From assembly GCF_900115655.1 (NCBI RefSeq), contig NZ_FOXF01000010.1, forward strand, positions 1-64,000: a stretch of DNA of 64,000 bases. Direction: 5' to 3'. The notes under the pieces are model-generated. The model was given only the letters and a program-made list of their open reading frames with translations. It made no database searches and was not told the DNA's origin. A program made the translations under genes and the position numbers. This document shows positions 47,815-57,341 of the stretch, piece by piece. The DNA comes from Ruminobacter amylophilus. GTDB lineage: Bacteria; Pseudomonadota; Gammaproteobacteria; Enterobacterales; Succinivibrionaceae. Position 1 is the first letter of the stretch. Each line of letters begins with the position of its first letter.

Positions 47815-48861
47815 ATGACCGAGCTGAGATACGACTGGACAACTGAAGAAATACTGGATTTGTTTAATACTCCTTTTCTGGATCTGGTATTCAGAGCCCA
47901 GCAGATTCACCGTGAAAATTTTCCGGCAAATGAGGTTCAGATAAGTTCTCTTCTTTCCATAAAGACCGGCAGTTGCCCTGAAGACTGTAAATACTGTCCT
48001 CAGAGTGCACATCACAATACAGGAGTTGAAAAGGAAAAACTTCTTGATCTCGACACCATCAAAACAAGAGCTCAGATGGCACTGGACAGCGGAGCTACGC
48101 GTTTCTGCATGGGCGCAGCATGGAGAAACCCTAAAGACAGTGACATGCCGTATCTCAAGGAAATCATCAGAACCGTAAAAGGCATGGGACTTGAAACCTG
48201 CATGACTCTGGGGATGCTCACTCCTGAACAGGCAAAGGAGCTGAAGGAAGCAGGTCTTGACTATTACAACCATAACATTGACACCAGTCCGGAATTCTAC
48301 GACAAGATAATAACCACCAGAACATTTAATGACAGGCTGAAAACTCTGGAACACATTCGCAGTGCAGGCATCAAGATATGCTGCGGAGGCATAGTCGGCA
48401 TGGGAGAAAGTCTGAGAGACAGAGCCAGTTTTCTGAAATCACTGGCCAATCTAAATCCCCACCCGGAATCAGTACCCATCAATCTTCTGGTCAAGGTAAA
48501 AGGAACTCCTCTTGAAAATTCGGATGATGTTGACCCTATTGATTTCATCAAAATGATAGCCGTAGCCAGAATCATAATGCCTACATCCCATGTACGAATG
48601 TCAGCAGGAAGAAGCAGTCTCAGTACGGAAGCACAGGCTCTGTGCTTCATGGCCGGAGCAAACTCAATTTTCTATGGATGCAAGCTTCTGACCACACCTA
48701 ATGCGGAAATGGATTCCGATGAATACCTCATGCACAAACTGGGAATTAAAACCACTCTTAACACGGAAAACAGTACTCCTCATGATGACAGAATTGCCAT
48801 TTTCAAGGCGCTGCATACCGGCCATTCAGACCATAAATGCTTCAAATTAGAGGAAGAATAG
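47815..48861 (+). CDS. bioB: Biotin synthase
   Basis: BioB is a radical SAM enzyme that inserts sulfur into dethiobiotin. The radical SAM cluster motif is CPEDCKYC (CxxxCxxC) near residue 54, followed by [31 protein letters not shown] and RMSAGRSSL carrying ligands of the second cluster. The length is 348 (E. coli 346). An AGGAGA precedes the ATG. bioF starts one base after its stop codon. Confidence 0.97.
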   Translation: MTELRYDWTTEEILDLFNTPFLDLVFRAQQIHRENFPANEVQISSLLSIKTGSCPEDCKYCPQSAHHNTGVEKEKLLDLDTIKTRAQMALDSGATRFCMGAAWRNPKDSDMPYLKEIIRTVKGMGLETCMTLGMLTPEQAKELKEAGLDYYNHNIDTSPEFYDKIITTRTFNDRLKTLEHIRSAGIKICCGGIVGMGESLRDRASFLKSLANLNPHPESVPINLLVKVKGTPLENSDDVDPIDFIKMIAVARIIMPTSHVRMSAGRSSLSTEAQALCFMAGANSIFYGCKLLTTPNAEMDSDEYLMHKLGIKTTLNTENSTPHDDRIAIFKALHTGHSDHKCFKLEEE

Positions 48862-48862
48862 C

Positions 48863-50038
48863 ATGTCTGCAAACAGTGTTCTGAGTCAGACCCTGGTCCA
48901 AAATCTCAGCAGACTGAAGGAAAACAGGCTGCACAGGGAACTTATTACCGTTGATAAACGTACATCAGCCACCATCAGTATCAGCGGGAAACAGTACCTA
49001 AATTTTGCAGGAAACGACTACCTGGGGCTCAGTACCATGCCTGAAATCTGCGAAGCCCTGAATGAGGGCATCAGACTGTACGGGGCCGGTACCGGAGCCA
49101 GCGCCGTGGTTACGGGACACACCAGAGCCCATCACGAGCTTGAAGAATTTCTTAAGGAGATTACCGGCAAGGAAGCTGTAATTCTGTTTAACACTGGGTT
49201 TGCCGCCAATCAGACTCTGATTAAGGCCGGCATCAGTCTCAAAACAAATATGGTTCTTGACCGGCTGGTTCATGCTTCCATGCAGGATGCCGTCTTTTCA
49301 GCAGAAAAATTCCAGAGATACCGTCACAACGACATGAAGCATGCCGAGGCCATGCTGGAAAAGAACCCCAATTCGATTATTTTTACCGAGGGGGTTTTCA
49401 GCATGGACGGTGATATGGCAAATCTCAAACAGCTCGTAACACTATCCAGAAAATATGCTTCCACTCTGGTACTGGATGACGCACACGGTTTCGGAGTACT
49501 CGGACAGCACGGTCGCGGAACCCCTGAGCATCAGGGAATATCAATGAAGGATATAGATGTGTATATGGGACCCCTGAGCAAAGCATGCGGACTCAGCGGG
49601 GCATTTGTAGCTTCGGACAGGGATTTTGTTGACTACCTGATTAACACGGGGCGTGAATATATCTATTCAACCGCAGCCCCTGCCTTTATCGCTCACGCAC
49701 TGATAAAATCCCTCGAAATAATCACCGGTCCTAAAGGTAATGAGCTTAGAAAACATCTTTCCGAAATGACGGATTTTTTCCGCAGAAGATTTCATGAAAA
49801 TCACATCAGTGCCGAACTTCTTGAGTCTTCTTCATCCATCCAGCCGGTAATTATAGGAGACAACAGCAGACTCATTGCCGTAAACGAAAGACTCAGAAAT
49901 CAAGGCATCCTCTGTGGCGCCATCAGACCTCCTACGGTACCTAAGGGCACTGCCAGACTGCGTATAACCATAACAGCCGCCCACATGGAAGAGGATATTG
50001 TGAGACTGACCGAAGCACTTGGAGAAATTTCACAATAA
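48863..50038 (+). CDS. bioF: 8-amino-7-oxononanoate synthase
   Basis: BioF condenses pimeloyl-ACP or -CoA with alanine to KAPA. It is an alpha-oxoamine synthase with NDYLGLS, TGHTRAHHELEEFL, the PLP-ring contact DDAHGFGVLG and the lysine region GPLSKACGLSGAF. The length is 391 (E. coli 384). GAGGAAG precedes the ATG. Its stop overlaps the bioC start (TAATG), so translation is coupled. Confidence 0.96.
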   Translation: MSANSVLSQTLVQNLSRLKENRLHRELITVDKRTSATISISGKQYLNFAGNDYLGLSTMPEICEALNEGIRLYGAGTGASAVVTGHTRAHHELEEFLKEITGKEAVILFNTGFAANQTLIKAGISLKTNMVLDRLVHASMQDAVFSAEKFQRYRHNDMKHAEAMLEKNPNSIIFTEGVFSMDGDMANLKQLVTLSRKYASTLVLDDAHGFGVLGQHGRGTPEHQGISMKDIDVYMGPLSKACGLSGAFVASDRDFVDYLINTGREYIYSTAAPAFIAHALIKSLEIITGPKGNELRKHLSEMTDFFRRRFHENHISAELLESSSSIQPVIIGDNSRLIAVNERLRNQGILCGAIRPPTVPKGTARLRITITAAHMEEDIVRLTEALGEISQ

Positions 50039-50847
50039 TGAAAGAACTGGTTATCAAGCACTTTGACCACGGTGCATCTCAGTATTCAAGACATGCTTTA
50101 ATTCAGAAGGAAATTGCCCTGAAATTATTAAAGGATACCGTCAGATGTGTTTCCGACACTCAAAAAAACACTGATTCCGACAGTAATTTTCTTTTTAAGA
50201 GATGCCTTGATTTAGGATGCGGTCCCGGCGTAAATTATTCTGAACTGAAACAGTATGCGGAATATGTTGTTGGTGCGGATCTGTCACCTGTGATGGTGGA
50301 AGAAGCCTTAAAATTGAATATCCCCGGAACCAAATCTTTTGTAGCCGACATGGAACAGCTGCAGTCCGTTCCCGAGATTACAGGATACACCTACGATTTC
50401 ATATTCTCCTCACTGGCAATGCAGTGGTGCAACATCACCACCGTTTTAAATCAGATAACTGGAATTAAAAAATACAGGGAATACCAGACCGTTGCCCTGT
50501 CTTTACCTCTCTGCGGTACCCTGCCTGAACTTCGTTCCGCCCTGAAAAATATCGGAGCAGGAGACAGAACCTATCAGTTCACAGACTTTGAACACGTCTG
50601 TACGGCTGCTAGAAAAATACTTGGAAGCAATATAAACGTCAGTAAGCACACTTTTACGGATAAACACAGTAATATCAAGTCGTATCTTGAAGCAATCAGA
50701 AGCATAGGAGCGAATACCACTTCACAACATCATTCTCTGAGTAAATCACAATACAGTGATTTGATGTTATACTTGCAGGGACAGTTAACCGAACACGGTT
50801 ACCTGAGTCATACTTATCCTGTTGTTTTTATTTACGGGACTATATGA
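50038..50847 (+). CDS. bioC: Malonyl-ACP O-methyltransferase BioC
   Basis: BioC methylates malonyl-ACP so that fatty acid synthesis can build the pimeloyl chain. The class I methyltransferase motif LDLGCGPGVNYSEL (near residue 61) binds S-adenosylmethionine, and the SSLAMQWCN segment typical of BioC follows. The N-terminal FDHGASQYSRHA also fits the family. The length is 269 (E. coli 251). It is the last recognised bio gene of the cluster; bioD and a pimeloyl-ester hydrolase such as BioH must lie elsewhere. Confidence 0.92.
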   Translation: MKELVIKHFDHGASQYSRHALIQKEIALKLLKDTVRCVSDTQKNTDSDSNFLFKRCLDLGCGPGVNYSELKQYAEYVVGADLSPVMVEEALKLNIPGTKSFVADMEQLQSVPEITGYTYDFIFSSLAMQWCNITTVLNQITGIKKYREYQTVALSLPLCGTLPELRSALKNIGAGDRTYQFTDFEHVCTAARKILGSNINVSKHTFTDKHSNIKSYLEAIRSIGANTTSQHHSLSKSQYSDLMLYLQGQLTEHGYLSHTYPVVFIYGTI

Positions 50848-50854
50848 GGTTTTT

Positions 50855-51547
50855 ATGAACTACAGTTTTATAGGTGCAATCCTTGCGGGAGCAACCCTGC
50901 TATGCTCATTCAACACCGCACAGGCTTTTGATAAGGAAGCTGCAACAAAGCTGCTGAATCCAGACGAAACGAATCAGACAGCAAGTGACGATGCGACATC
51001 CGAACAGGATTTTATAGAACGCCAGAAAAATGAATTCTTTGATCAGCAGCCAAAAGAACGAAAAGACGTTGAAGTCAGGCTACCCCAGGAATGCAACCTG
51101 ATAAGCTATACATCTGACGGCGCATCTTCCCGATACAGATGTAAAGACTATGAAATACTGACTGTTCTGATGTTACCTAATGAAAAGCTGACCACTGAAA
51201 AATTTGCAAAAGAACTCAGCTTATTAGAGGAATGCGAGGCACTTCCGGATAATAATCTGGGACTTTCAGTCAGCTGCGACACTCCTGATGGAAAGTACGT
51301 CACATACTTTATAGATCTGCCATCAAGATTAACCGAAAATCTTATAACTTCCGTAGATTACAACGATCCGGCAAAGATTGAGGCCATATCAAATGTGTCA
51401 CACAGTATATATTTCTACATACGACACATAGCCAAAGATCAGGAACAGATCAAATATCTGACGGAGCTGATGAATCAGGCCGCCATGATTAAGGTTGACA
51501 CTAAATCTGAAAAAGCGGGAAACGATTCTCAAAAACCAGAAAAGTAG
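50855..51547 (+). CDS. Exported protein of unknown function, 230 aa
   Basis: I do not recognise the family. ATG at 50855 has GAGG 5 bases upstream and starts a signal peptide (AILAGATLLCSFNTAQA). The mature part begins with an acidic, disordered-looking stretch, then a globular region with four cysteines (QEC, RYRC, EEC, VSC) that could form two disulfides, and ends in a charged Lys/Glu tail. It begins 7 bases after bioC and is probably co-transcribed with it, although nothing in the sequence ties it to biotin. A terminator follows. Confidence 0.75.
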   Translation: MNYSFIGAILAGATLLCSFNTAQAFDKEAATKLLNPDETNQTASDDATSEQDFIERQKNEFFDQQPKERKDVEVRLPQECNLISYTSDGASSRYRCKDYEILTVLMLPNEKLTTEKFAKELSLLEECEALPDNNLGLSVSCDTPDGKYVTYFIDLPSRLTENLITSVDYNDPAKIEAISNVSHSIYFYIRHIAKDQEQIKYLTELMNQAAMIKVDTKSEKAGNDSQKPEK

Positions 51548-51587
51548 ACCGTCATTGTGACCTGTCTTCAAGTAAGAAAGTAAGAGC

Positions 51588-51630
51588 AAAACGGGGAAAA
51601 GTCTTCAAAGCTTTTCCCCGTTCCGTTTAG
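51588..51630. terminator. Bidirectional terminator after the bio transcript and cheR
   Basis: AACGGGGAAAAG (51590-51601) pairs with CTTTTCCCCGTT (51611-51622). The plus strand continues with CCGTTT, and the minus-strand flank is TTTGCTC. It lies between convergent genes and abuts the cheR stop. Confidence 0.75.
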
Positions 51631-52517
51631 GTAACTTTCTGGTAAACAACTCCGTTACTGAAACGCCGCATTTCCATATCAGACACTTCTTCCGGAATAA
51701 ACTCGGAACTTCCAAGAATCAGATATCCGCCAGTTTTCAGGCTTCCTTTCAGATGATTCAGTACTTTAATCTTTGTTTCACTGTCAAAATAGATCATTAC
51801 GTTTCTGCAGAAAATTGCATCACATTTTCCAAGAAACGGCCTGTTTTCAGTGTTCACCAGATTATGATGTCTGAAACTGACCATTGACTTGACTTCATCT
51901 GAAATTCTGTATTGAGTGCAGGAATGATCAACGGGAATAAAGAAAGACTTTATGTAACGATCATCCAGTCCCCTTGACAGATCCGTGGCACTGTAAACGC
52001 CGTCTCTCGCAAAATTCAGCACAGCCATGGACAGATCTGTTGCAAAAATACGTATTCTGCTGACAGGCAGACCTCTCAAACTGATGCAGTTTGAAAGAAT
52101 GGACATGGCTATTGAATACGGTTCCTGCCCCCTGGAACATCCGGCACACCAGATTTTTACGTCTTTTGACTTATCTTTGACGCTTGGAATAATGTTCTGA
52201 AGTAAGAACTCAAAAGGATATCCGTCACGGAACCACTTGGATTCATGGGTCACCATGGCTTCAATTACTGATTTCTTCATCTGTGCATCATTTGAAATGA
52301 GTATCTTGCTTATAAACTCATTCAGATTTTTGCATCCGAAAGCATCAATCAAAGGACTCAGTCTGCTGTTTACCAGATAAGCCCGATTGCTTTTTAAATC
52401 AACTCCACTGTTGTTTTTCAGGAAATCACAGAACAAAGCATAGTTTTTCTGCGTTATTCCCAGATATTCATCTTCCATAATTCCTGTAACCAAACTTTTT
52501 AACGCGGGCTTCTTCAA
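51627..52517 (-). CDS. cheR: Chemotaxis methyltransferase CheR
   Basis: CheR methylates glutamates of chemoreceptors with S-adenosylmethionine, setting adaptation. It has the N-terminal helical domain, then VTHESKWFRD, the SAM-binding CAGCSRGQEPYSIAM, FATDLSMAVLNFARDGVY and CRNVMIYFD, in family order. The length is 296 (E. coli 286). There is no C-terminal receptor-docking or TPR extension. An in-frame ATG at 52478 is an alternative start. It lies downstream of cheV and a chemoreceptor on the same strand. Confidence 0.94.
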   Translation of the reverse strand: MKKPALKSLVTGIMEDEYLGITQKNYALFCDFLKNNSGVDLKSNRAYLVNSRLSPLIDAFGCKNLNEFISKILISNDAQMKKSVIEAMVTHESKWFRDGYPFEFLLQNIIPSVKDKSKDVKIWCAGCSRGQEPYSIAMSILSNCISLRGLPVSRIRIFATDLSMAVLNFARDGVYSATDLSRGLDDRYIKSFFIPVDHSCTQYRISDEVKSMVSFRHHNLVNTENRPFLGKCDAIFCRNVMIYFDSETKIKVLNHLKGSLKTGGYLILGSSEFIPEEVSDMEMRRFSNGVVYQKVT

Positions 52518-52569
52518 ATTATTATTTAACCCAGCTGCAAAATCTTATGAAAACTGCAGTTCAGAACTG

Positions 52570-53538
52570 CTATCTGTCGTAAACAACCATAAGATCCTTT
52601 ATGGCTTTAGCCAGCTCATCAGGCTTGTATTTAGCCACAAAATTATCAGCCCCGACCTTTTTTACCAGAGACTGATTAAACACACCGCTCAGTGATGTGT
52701 GCAGAATAACTTTTATCTGTGCCAGTTCAGGTTCACTTCTAATCTTGGCACTTAATGTATACCCATCCATTTCAGGCATTTCGATATCAGATACTATAAG
52801 ACCGATCTGGTCTGTCAGAGGACCTTTGGCAGCATATTCCTTAAGGATGTTATATGCTTCAAGACCATTCTTGGCTTTAATAACCTCGTAACCAAGGGAA
52901 GTCACGGTCTTCTCAACCTGCTTACGGGCAACGGTAGAGTCATCAGCTATCAGAATCTTGCGTTTAATCGGTTCTTCCCCGCTTTCCTCTGCTATCTGCT
53001 GCTGCTTTTCATTGTGAGAAACAGACTCTTCAATAAGCTCCTTGCTTACTTCCATATCATTAGGACAGATAACATCAAGAATCTTCTCAAGATCCAGTAT
53101 TTCCACAATACCGCCGTCTATTTCAGTTATAGCTGTCAGATAGTTATTTTTTCCCATTCCCTGAGGCGGAGGCATTACCTTGTCCCAGTTGATATTGACG
53201 ATTCTTTCAACACCGCTTACCAGGAACCCCTGAACGGATCTGCTGAATTCGGCCACGATAACATAGCTTCTGTCAATATCCTGAGTTCGCTTTCCGCCTA
53301 TGGCATAACTTAAATCGATGACCGAAATGGTCTGACCTCTGATATATGAAACACCTACAACCGACTGATGCAGTTTTGGCATTGACGTTAATTTTGGACA
53401 CAGCAGAACTTCACGAACCTTGAATACATTTACCCCGAATTTTTCTGTTCTGCCGGCAAGCGAAAACAACAGCAGCTCCAGTCGGTTCTGACCAACTATC
53501 TGTGTCAGCTGATTCACTGAATCCAATACACTTGCCAT
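52570..53538 (-). CDS. cheV: Chemotaxis coupling protein CheV
   Basis: CheV couples receptors to CheA and carries its own receiver domain for adaptation. The N-terminal CheW-like domain (about residues 15-160) includes KFGVNVFKVREVL and YIRGQTISVIDL; the C-terminal receiver (about 195-320) has ILIADDSTVAR, the phospho-acceptor Asp in IVSDIEMPEMDGY and the conserved Lys in VAKYKPDEL. GGGGA lies 6 bases before the ATG. It stands between cheR and the chemoreceptor. Confidence 0.95.
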   Translation of the reverse strand: MASVLDSVNQLTQIVGQNRLELLLFSLAGRTEKFGVNVFKVREVLLCPKLTSMPKLHQSVVGVSYIRGQTISVIDLSYAIGGKRTQDIDRSYVIVAEFSRSVQGFLVSGVERIVNINWDKVMPPPQGMGKNNYLTAITEIDGGIVEILDLEKILDVICPNDMEVSKELIEESVSHNEKQQQIAEESGEEPIKRKILIADDSTVARKQVEKTVTSLGYEVIKAKNGLEAYNILKEYAAKGPLTDQIGLIVSDIEMPEMDGYTLSAKIRSEPELAQIKVILHTSLSGVFNQSLVKKVGADNFVAKYKPDELAKAIKDLMVVYDR

Positions 53539-53983
53539 ATTCTATCCCCGCAGATGAACTTACTTCGATGTGAATTTCACTCGATACCAAGGTGCCGAGT
53601 TTTCTGCCTCTGCACTGCCATACAGAAGATCTGAAGGATCTGGATATATCACATTTACTTACAGAATCATTGTAATCATATTCTGATTTTCATACTTCCG
53701 ACAGGGCCAATTATAAAAGATTATCTCGACACGTATACCGTCAGAATACAATCCCCAGCAATACAGGACCGGTCACATAAAACACGATTATCAGCTGTAC
53801 CGGATACTTACACCTCAGTAAAAATTACCGCAGTACAGCCATGTTTTTCGGGAATCTGATCAAGGCATCCCGTACGGACGGCTATTCCACTCCCGTTTTC
53901 AAAACTGTCAGCTGACACTACAGTAATAATAATATTAACCTAATAACTGAATAGAAAAAACATCCACATATTCATACTTTGAC
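53539..53983. other. Gap between the chemoreceptor and cheV
   Basis: A stretch of 445 bases with no supported gene or strong terminator. It probably carries the cheV promoter and leader. I did not find a convincing sigma28 or sigma54 element. Confidence 0.4.
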
Positions 53984-55690
53984 TTATGCTTGAATGTTTT
54001 CACTATTTTCAATTCTCACTCCTTCTTCAGAATCTTCCTCACCATTCTCCTCAATGACATCTTCTTCTGCATAATTGCTCAGTTCTGTTTCAAGCTGATT
54101 GTTTCTGAATTTCTCTATACCTTCAACCATCAGCATGGAAGCATCCTCTATCTTACCGGTGGTCTTGCATATGTCTGAAACCTTTTCAGACATATTGCGC
54201 ACGTGTCCGGTTATATTCTGCAGATTCTTGGACATTTCTGATGAGGTGGCAGACTGTTCTTCGGTGCTGGTAGCTATCAGAGTAATCTGCATGTTTACAT
54301 TATTAATGTCCACAAGAATGTTATCAAGAACCTTCTGAAGCTCTTCGGCATGAACAGCCAGTTTATCCATCTGCCCCACGGTGGAAATAATAGACTCATT
54401 GGCCTGTGTTGCCTTGGCCTGAACCTGATTTATCATTTCACTTATTTCCGTCGTTGACTGTGCCGTACGAGCTGCCAGAGCTCTAACCTCATCAGCAACC
54501 ACAGCGAAGCCGCGACCGTATTCCCCTGCTCTTGCAGCTTCAATAGCGGCATTAAGAGCCAGCAGATTTGTCTGACTGGCAATATCCTGAATGGTGGATA
54601 TTACACTGCCTATAACCTTGGTCTGTTCACTGAGTGAAACAATTATTTCCGCATCTTCCTTAGTCTTGCGACTGTGTTCCCTGATTCCGTCAACTGTCTG
54701 ATGAACAACTTCCAGACCGTTTGTTGCCACCTTACAGGTCATTTCAGACTTATTCACAGCCTGACTGCAGTTATTTGCAATATCCACGGATGTCGCCACC
54801 ATTTCCTCAGCTGCGGCACTGACCGTAATAACCTGTGAGAGAAGATCTTCACTTGAGGTGTTAATGTTATAACTTGCACCTTTAAGTTCACTGGAAGCAT
54901 CTGACAGATTTGACGCCTGATCGTACATACTTTCTGACAAGGTGCTGAGATTGGTTGCCAGATTATTGATATTATCGGCAATCAGGGTAATTTCATCATT
55001 GTTGTCATCCTGAATTCTTACCTGGAAATTACCATTGAGCATCTCCTTTGATGCTTCAACAAGTCTGTTGATTCGTTCTGAAATCATGAAGGACAGAGTA
55101 AAAATAACCACTGAAATCAGAATTATTTCCAGAATTACAACAGCAATACTGAACTTAAAATTCCCCATGAAGCCGTCAGTCTTGATGGAATGAACATAAT
55201 CAATCTGATCATCTATCATAAACTTAATCTGAGAAGTAACGTTTCCGGCCTTATCAACCATGGCATCGTATTTGTTTCTCAGCTCATTTACCCGTTCATC
55301 ACCGGTAGCCTCCAGATGAAAAGCCTCCTTGGCGGACACATCGAATTCATTAATGGCGGCCAGAAGCGCATCTCTGTCTTTTTCATCAATCTGATTATTC
55401 AGCCCGGCAACAATTCCGTCCAGCTTTTCCTTGGTATTATCGTAAGAAGACTCTTTTTCGACTCCAAGCATGACACCATTGGTGATTTCATACAAATAGA
55501 CAAAATTGCTTCTAACCTCACTCAGCTCCCGCATGTTCGGGAAAACCTCTGTCTTGATACGATCTATACGACCTATATTATTATGATTGGCCAGCATGAA
55601 AGGAGTACTCAGGGCTACAATCAGAACAACAACAAGAAATGTGATAACCTTGAAATAAAATATCAAAGAATTTTTTCTTCCATCAGACAT
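53984..55690 (-). CDS. Methyl-accepting chemotaxis protein
   Basis: This is a transmembrane chemoreceptor. A first membrane segment (about residues 10-36 from ATG 55690) and a second one (about 165-190) bound a mostly helical periplasmic domain of about 130 residues, likely a four-helix-bundle sensor. A HAMP domain and a long signalling domain with the conserved hairpin tip ([23 protein letters not shown] region, then [15 protein letters not shown]) follow. GGAG 7 bases before 55690 supports this start over 55723. The ligand cannot be predicted. A weak sigma28-like motif lies near 55835-55863. Confidence 0.93.
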   Translation of the reverse strand: MSDGRKNSLIFYFKVITFLVVVLIVALSTPFMLANHNNIGRIDRIKTEVFPNMRELSEVRSNFVYLYEITNGVMLGVEKESSYDNTKEKLDGIVAGLNNQIDEKDRDALLAAINEFDVSAKEAFHLEATGDERVNELRNKYDAMVDKAGNVTSQIKFMIDDQIDYVHSIKTDGFMGNFKFSIAVVILEIILISVVIFTLSFMISERINRLVEASKEMLNGNFQVRIQDDNNDEITLIADNINNLATNLSTLSESMYDQASNLSDASSELKGASYNINTSSEDLLSQVITVSAAAEEMVATSVDIANNCSQAVNKSEMTCKVATNGLEVVHQTVDGIREHSRKTKEDAEIIVSLSEQTKVIGSVISTIQDIASQTNLLALNAAIEAARAGEYGRGFAVVADEVRALAARTAQSTTEISEMINQVQAKATQANESIISTVGQMDKLAVHAEELQKVLDNILVDINNVNMQITLIATSTEEQSATSSEMSKNLQNITGHVRNMSEKVSDICKTTGKIEDASMLMVEGIEKFRNNQLETELSNYAEEDVIEENGEEDSEEGVRIENSENIQA

Positions 55691-55723
55691 AGTACAGCTC
55701 CGGAATTTTCCAGCAATCGTCAC

Positions 55724-56190
55724 ACGGATTTATTGACTTCAGTGCTCAGACTGCAGTTTGTCTGTATATCACTCATACCTGTCATATCAGAAACAAAAAC
55801 GAACCGCAGTTTCAAAAAGAAAAAATATGACAGACTATCGATACATTAACACCTATACTAAAATGATATAACCTTGACGTTTTTTTTAGTACTGACGTTC
55901 CCTTAAGTTTCTACAGATCTCTCAAATCTTCTTTATCTCATTTTATGATTATTTATATACATCACAATTCATCATTAAAATAAACGCAATCATGTAACAA
56001 AAACTCGGCAATTTTTTCCTGTCACACAACATAACTATCAGAATAGTTTTTTAACCTTAAAAATTACAACCATCACTGTTTCCTCTTTTTTTCCAGATGA
56101 ATCCACAGGATCACCAAACCAAACATTCTTCATTATCTGTGATTTTTGCTCTTTTTTTACTTTTTGCCAAAATGAATCACTACTAACTTA
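55724..56190. other. AT-rich gap upstream of the chemoreceptor
   Basis: About 470 bases without a gene. On the minus strand TTTAGTAT and ATCGATAG, 12 bases apart, are a weak match to the sigma28 flagellar promoter pattern. The rest is A/T-rich and featureless to my eye. Confidence 0.3.
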
Positions 56191-56218
56191 TTGTATAATC
56201 ACTGCAAACTGATATAAT
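56191..56218 (+). promoter_or_regulatory. Promoter of tRNA-Arg
   Basis: A -35 TTGTAT (56191-56196) and consensus -10 TATAAT (56213-56218) have a 16-base spacer. The predicted start (about 56225) is only one or two bases before the mature tRNA. Confidence 0.55.
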
Positions 56219-56226
56219 ACGAGCAA

Positions 56227-56301
56227 CTCCTCATAGTTAAATGGATATAATAAACCCCTCCTAAGGGTTAGTTATAGGTTCGATTCCTATTGGGGAGGCC
56301 A
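56227..56301 (+). tRNA. tRNA-Arg (anticodon CCT)
   Basis: A 75-nt cloverleaf. The acceptor CTCCTCA pairs with TGGGGAG (one U:G pair), the anticodon stem AACCC/GGGTT carries loop CTCCTAA with anticodon CCT, and CCA is encoded after discriminator G. It matches E. coli argW in the D, anticodon and T arms, but the first pair is C1:G72 instead of the usual G1. argW-type genes are common integration sites, but no integrase is nearby. Confidence 0.93.
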
Positions 56302-56594
56302 TCCTTTTCAAAACAGCAGCTGACTTTATTAAGATATTTTTCAGTCATTTCCCATTCAATACAGTACGAAGAACTTCTCTGTTTTTCCCAAACACTCTTT
56401 AACGTTTTTTACATTTACACATAAAAACATTTGAACCAGATCATCTTTTTGCAGTTTTATACCTTTAACGCCCTCAATTTTAAGGTATAAGAAATTCTGT
56501 GGTTTACATAATTTTTTAATTTTAGTTAATAAACAGGACTCATTAACAGTTGACAGAACATTCTTCTGTTTGAGGGTCATAACAGGTATACAAT

Positions 56595-57203
56595 ATGAAT
56601 TATAAATATTTAGCACTTTCCGCCATTGCGGGACTGGTAATCACAGGCTGCGCCTCTACCGGTACCAGTTCTCCTGCGGCAAACGGGGTAAAGGATAACA
56701 ACGGACTGCTTATCGCTGAATCAGAGCCGACACTGCAGACCACCACTGTAGCCAAAAATCTTCCTCAGTGGCCTTATGAACGTTCCAAATTAACCTATAA
56801 GCTTGTGAACAAGGATCTTGTAACAATTTCACAGGATGTCAGTCAGTGGAAACAGATCATTGAAGAAATTCTCACTCAGAAACTGGCTGCAAAAGGCTTA
56901 ACCAAGGTTGATGCCGGAGCATCCTCAAATCTCACCATCAGTTACGGTATTCTCACAAAATCAGAAAGTAACGATAATGCCGAACTGATGTTCGATTCCC
57001 TCGGTCTTACCGTAGGGGGAACATCTCACGGTGTAAACAATTCCATTGACATTGTCATCCAGGACAACAGAAGCGGTCGTGAAATCTGGTCCGGTGCCGC
57101 AAGCACTCTCACTGACAAACCTCTGGTAACAGAAACACAGAAACGCAGAGCTGTAAACAGCGTTCTGGAATCCCTTACCCGTAAACTTCCAATGGCTCAA
57201 TAG
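56595..57203 (+). CDS. Lipoprotein, DUF4136-like
   Basis: A lipoprotein signal ends in lipobox ITGC at residue 19. The mature part starts with a Ser/Asn-rich linker and then has strands compatible with the DUF4136 type of small envelope lipoproteins: a WPYERSKLTYKL start, LTISYGILTKS in the middle, and IVIQDNRSGREIWSGAAS near the end. The function is unknown; the family assignment is from memory and uncertain. AGG lies 8 bases before the ATG. The gene stands alone, ended by a long hairpin. Confidence 0.75.
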   Translation: MNYKYLALSAIAGLVITGCASTGTSSPAANGVKDNNGLLIAESEPTLQTTTVAKNLPQWPYERSKLTYKLVNKDLVTISQDVSQWKQIIEEILTQKLAAKGLTKVDAGASSNLTISYGILTKSESNDNAELMFDSLGLTVGGTSHGVNNSIDIVIQDNRSGREIWSGAASTLTDKPLVTETQKRRAVNSVLESLTRKLPMAQ

Positions 57204-57237
57204 AAAACAACGGCACAGTCCGTCTGCAGATAAAACG

Positions 57238-57322
57238 AAAATCCCTGTATTTCGATTTTGTACGAACCAGAAACTTAAAATATCAATTTTCTGTTTTGTA
57301 CCGGAACAACAGGGATTTTTTA
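57238..57322 (+). terminator. Long composite hairpin terminator of the lipoprotein gene
   Basis: AAATCCCTG (57239-57247) pairs with CAGGGATTT (57310-57318), ending in T-rich sequence. Inside, GTAC/GTAC (57260 and 57298) and CAGAAA/TTTCTG (57268-57273 with 57288-57293) extend the arm. Confidence 0.65.
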
Positions 57323-57341
57323 TTTCAGATAAAAGAGTAAT

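Noticed and set aside
56227-56301. tRNA-Arg as the border of an integrated element
   Set aside because: No integrase, direct repeat of the tRNA 3' end or foreign genes are seen on either side.
56356-56616. An 86-codon minus-strand frame between tRNA-Arg and the lipoprotein gene
   Set aside because: It overlaps the lipoprotein start, has no convincing ribosome site and a composition like translated AT-rich spacer.
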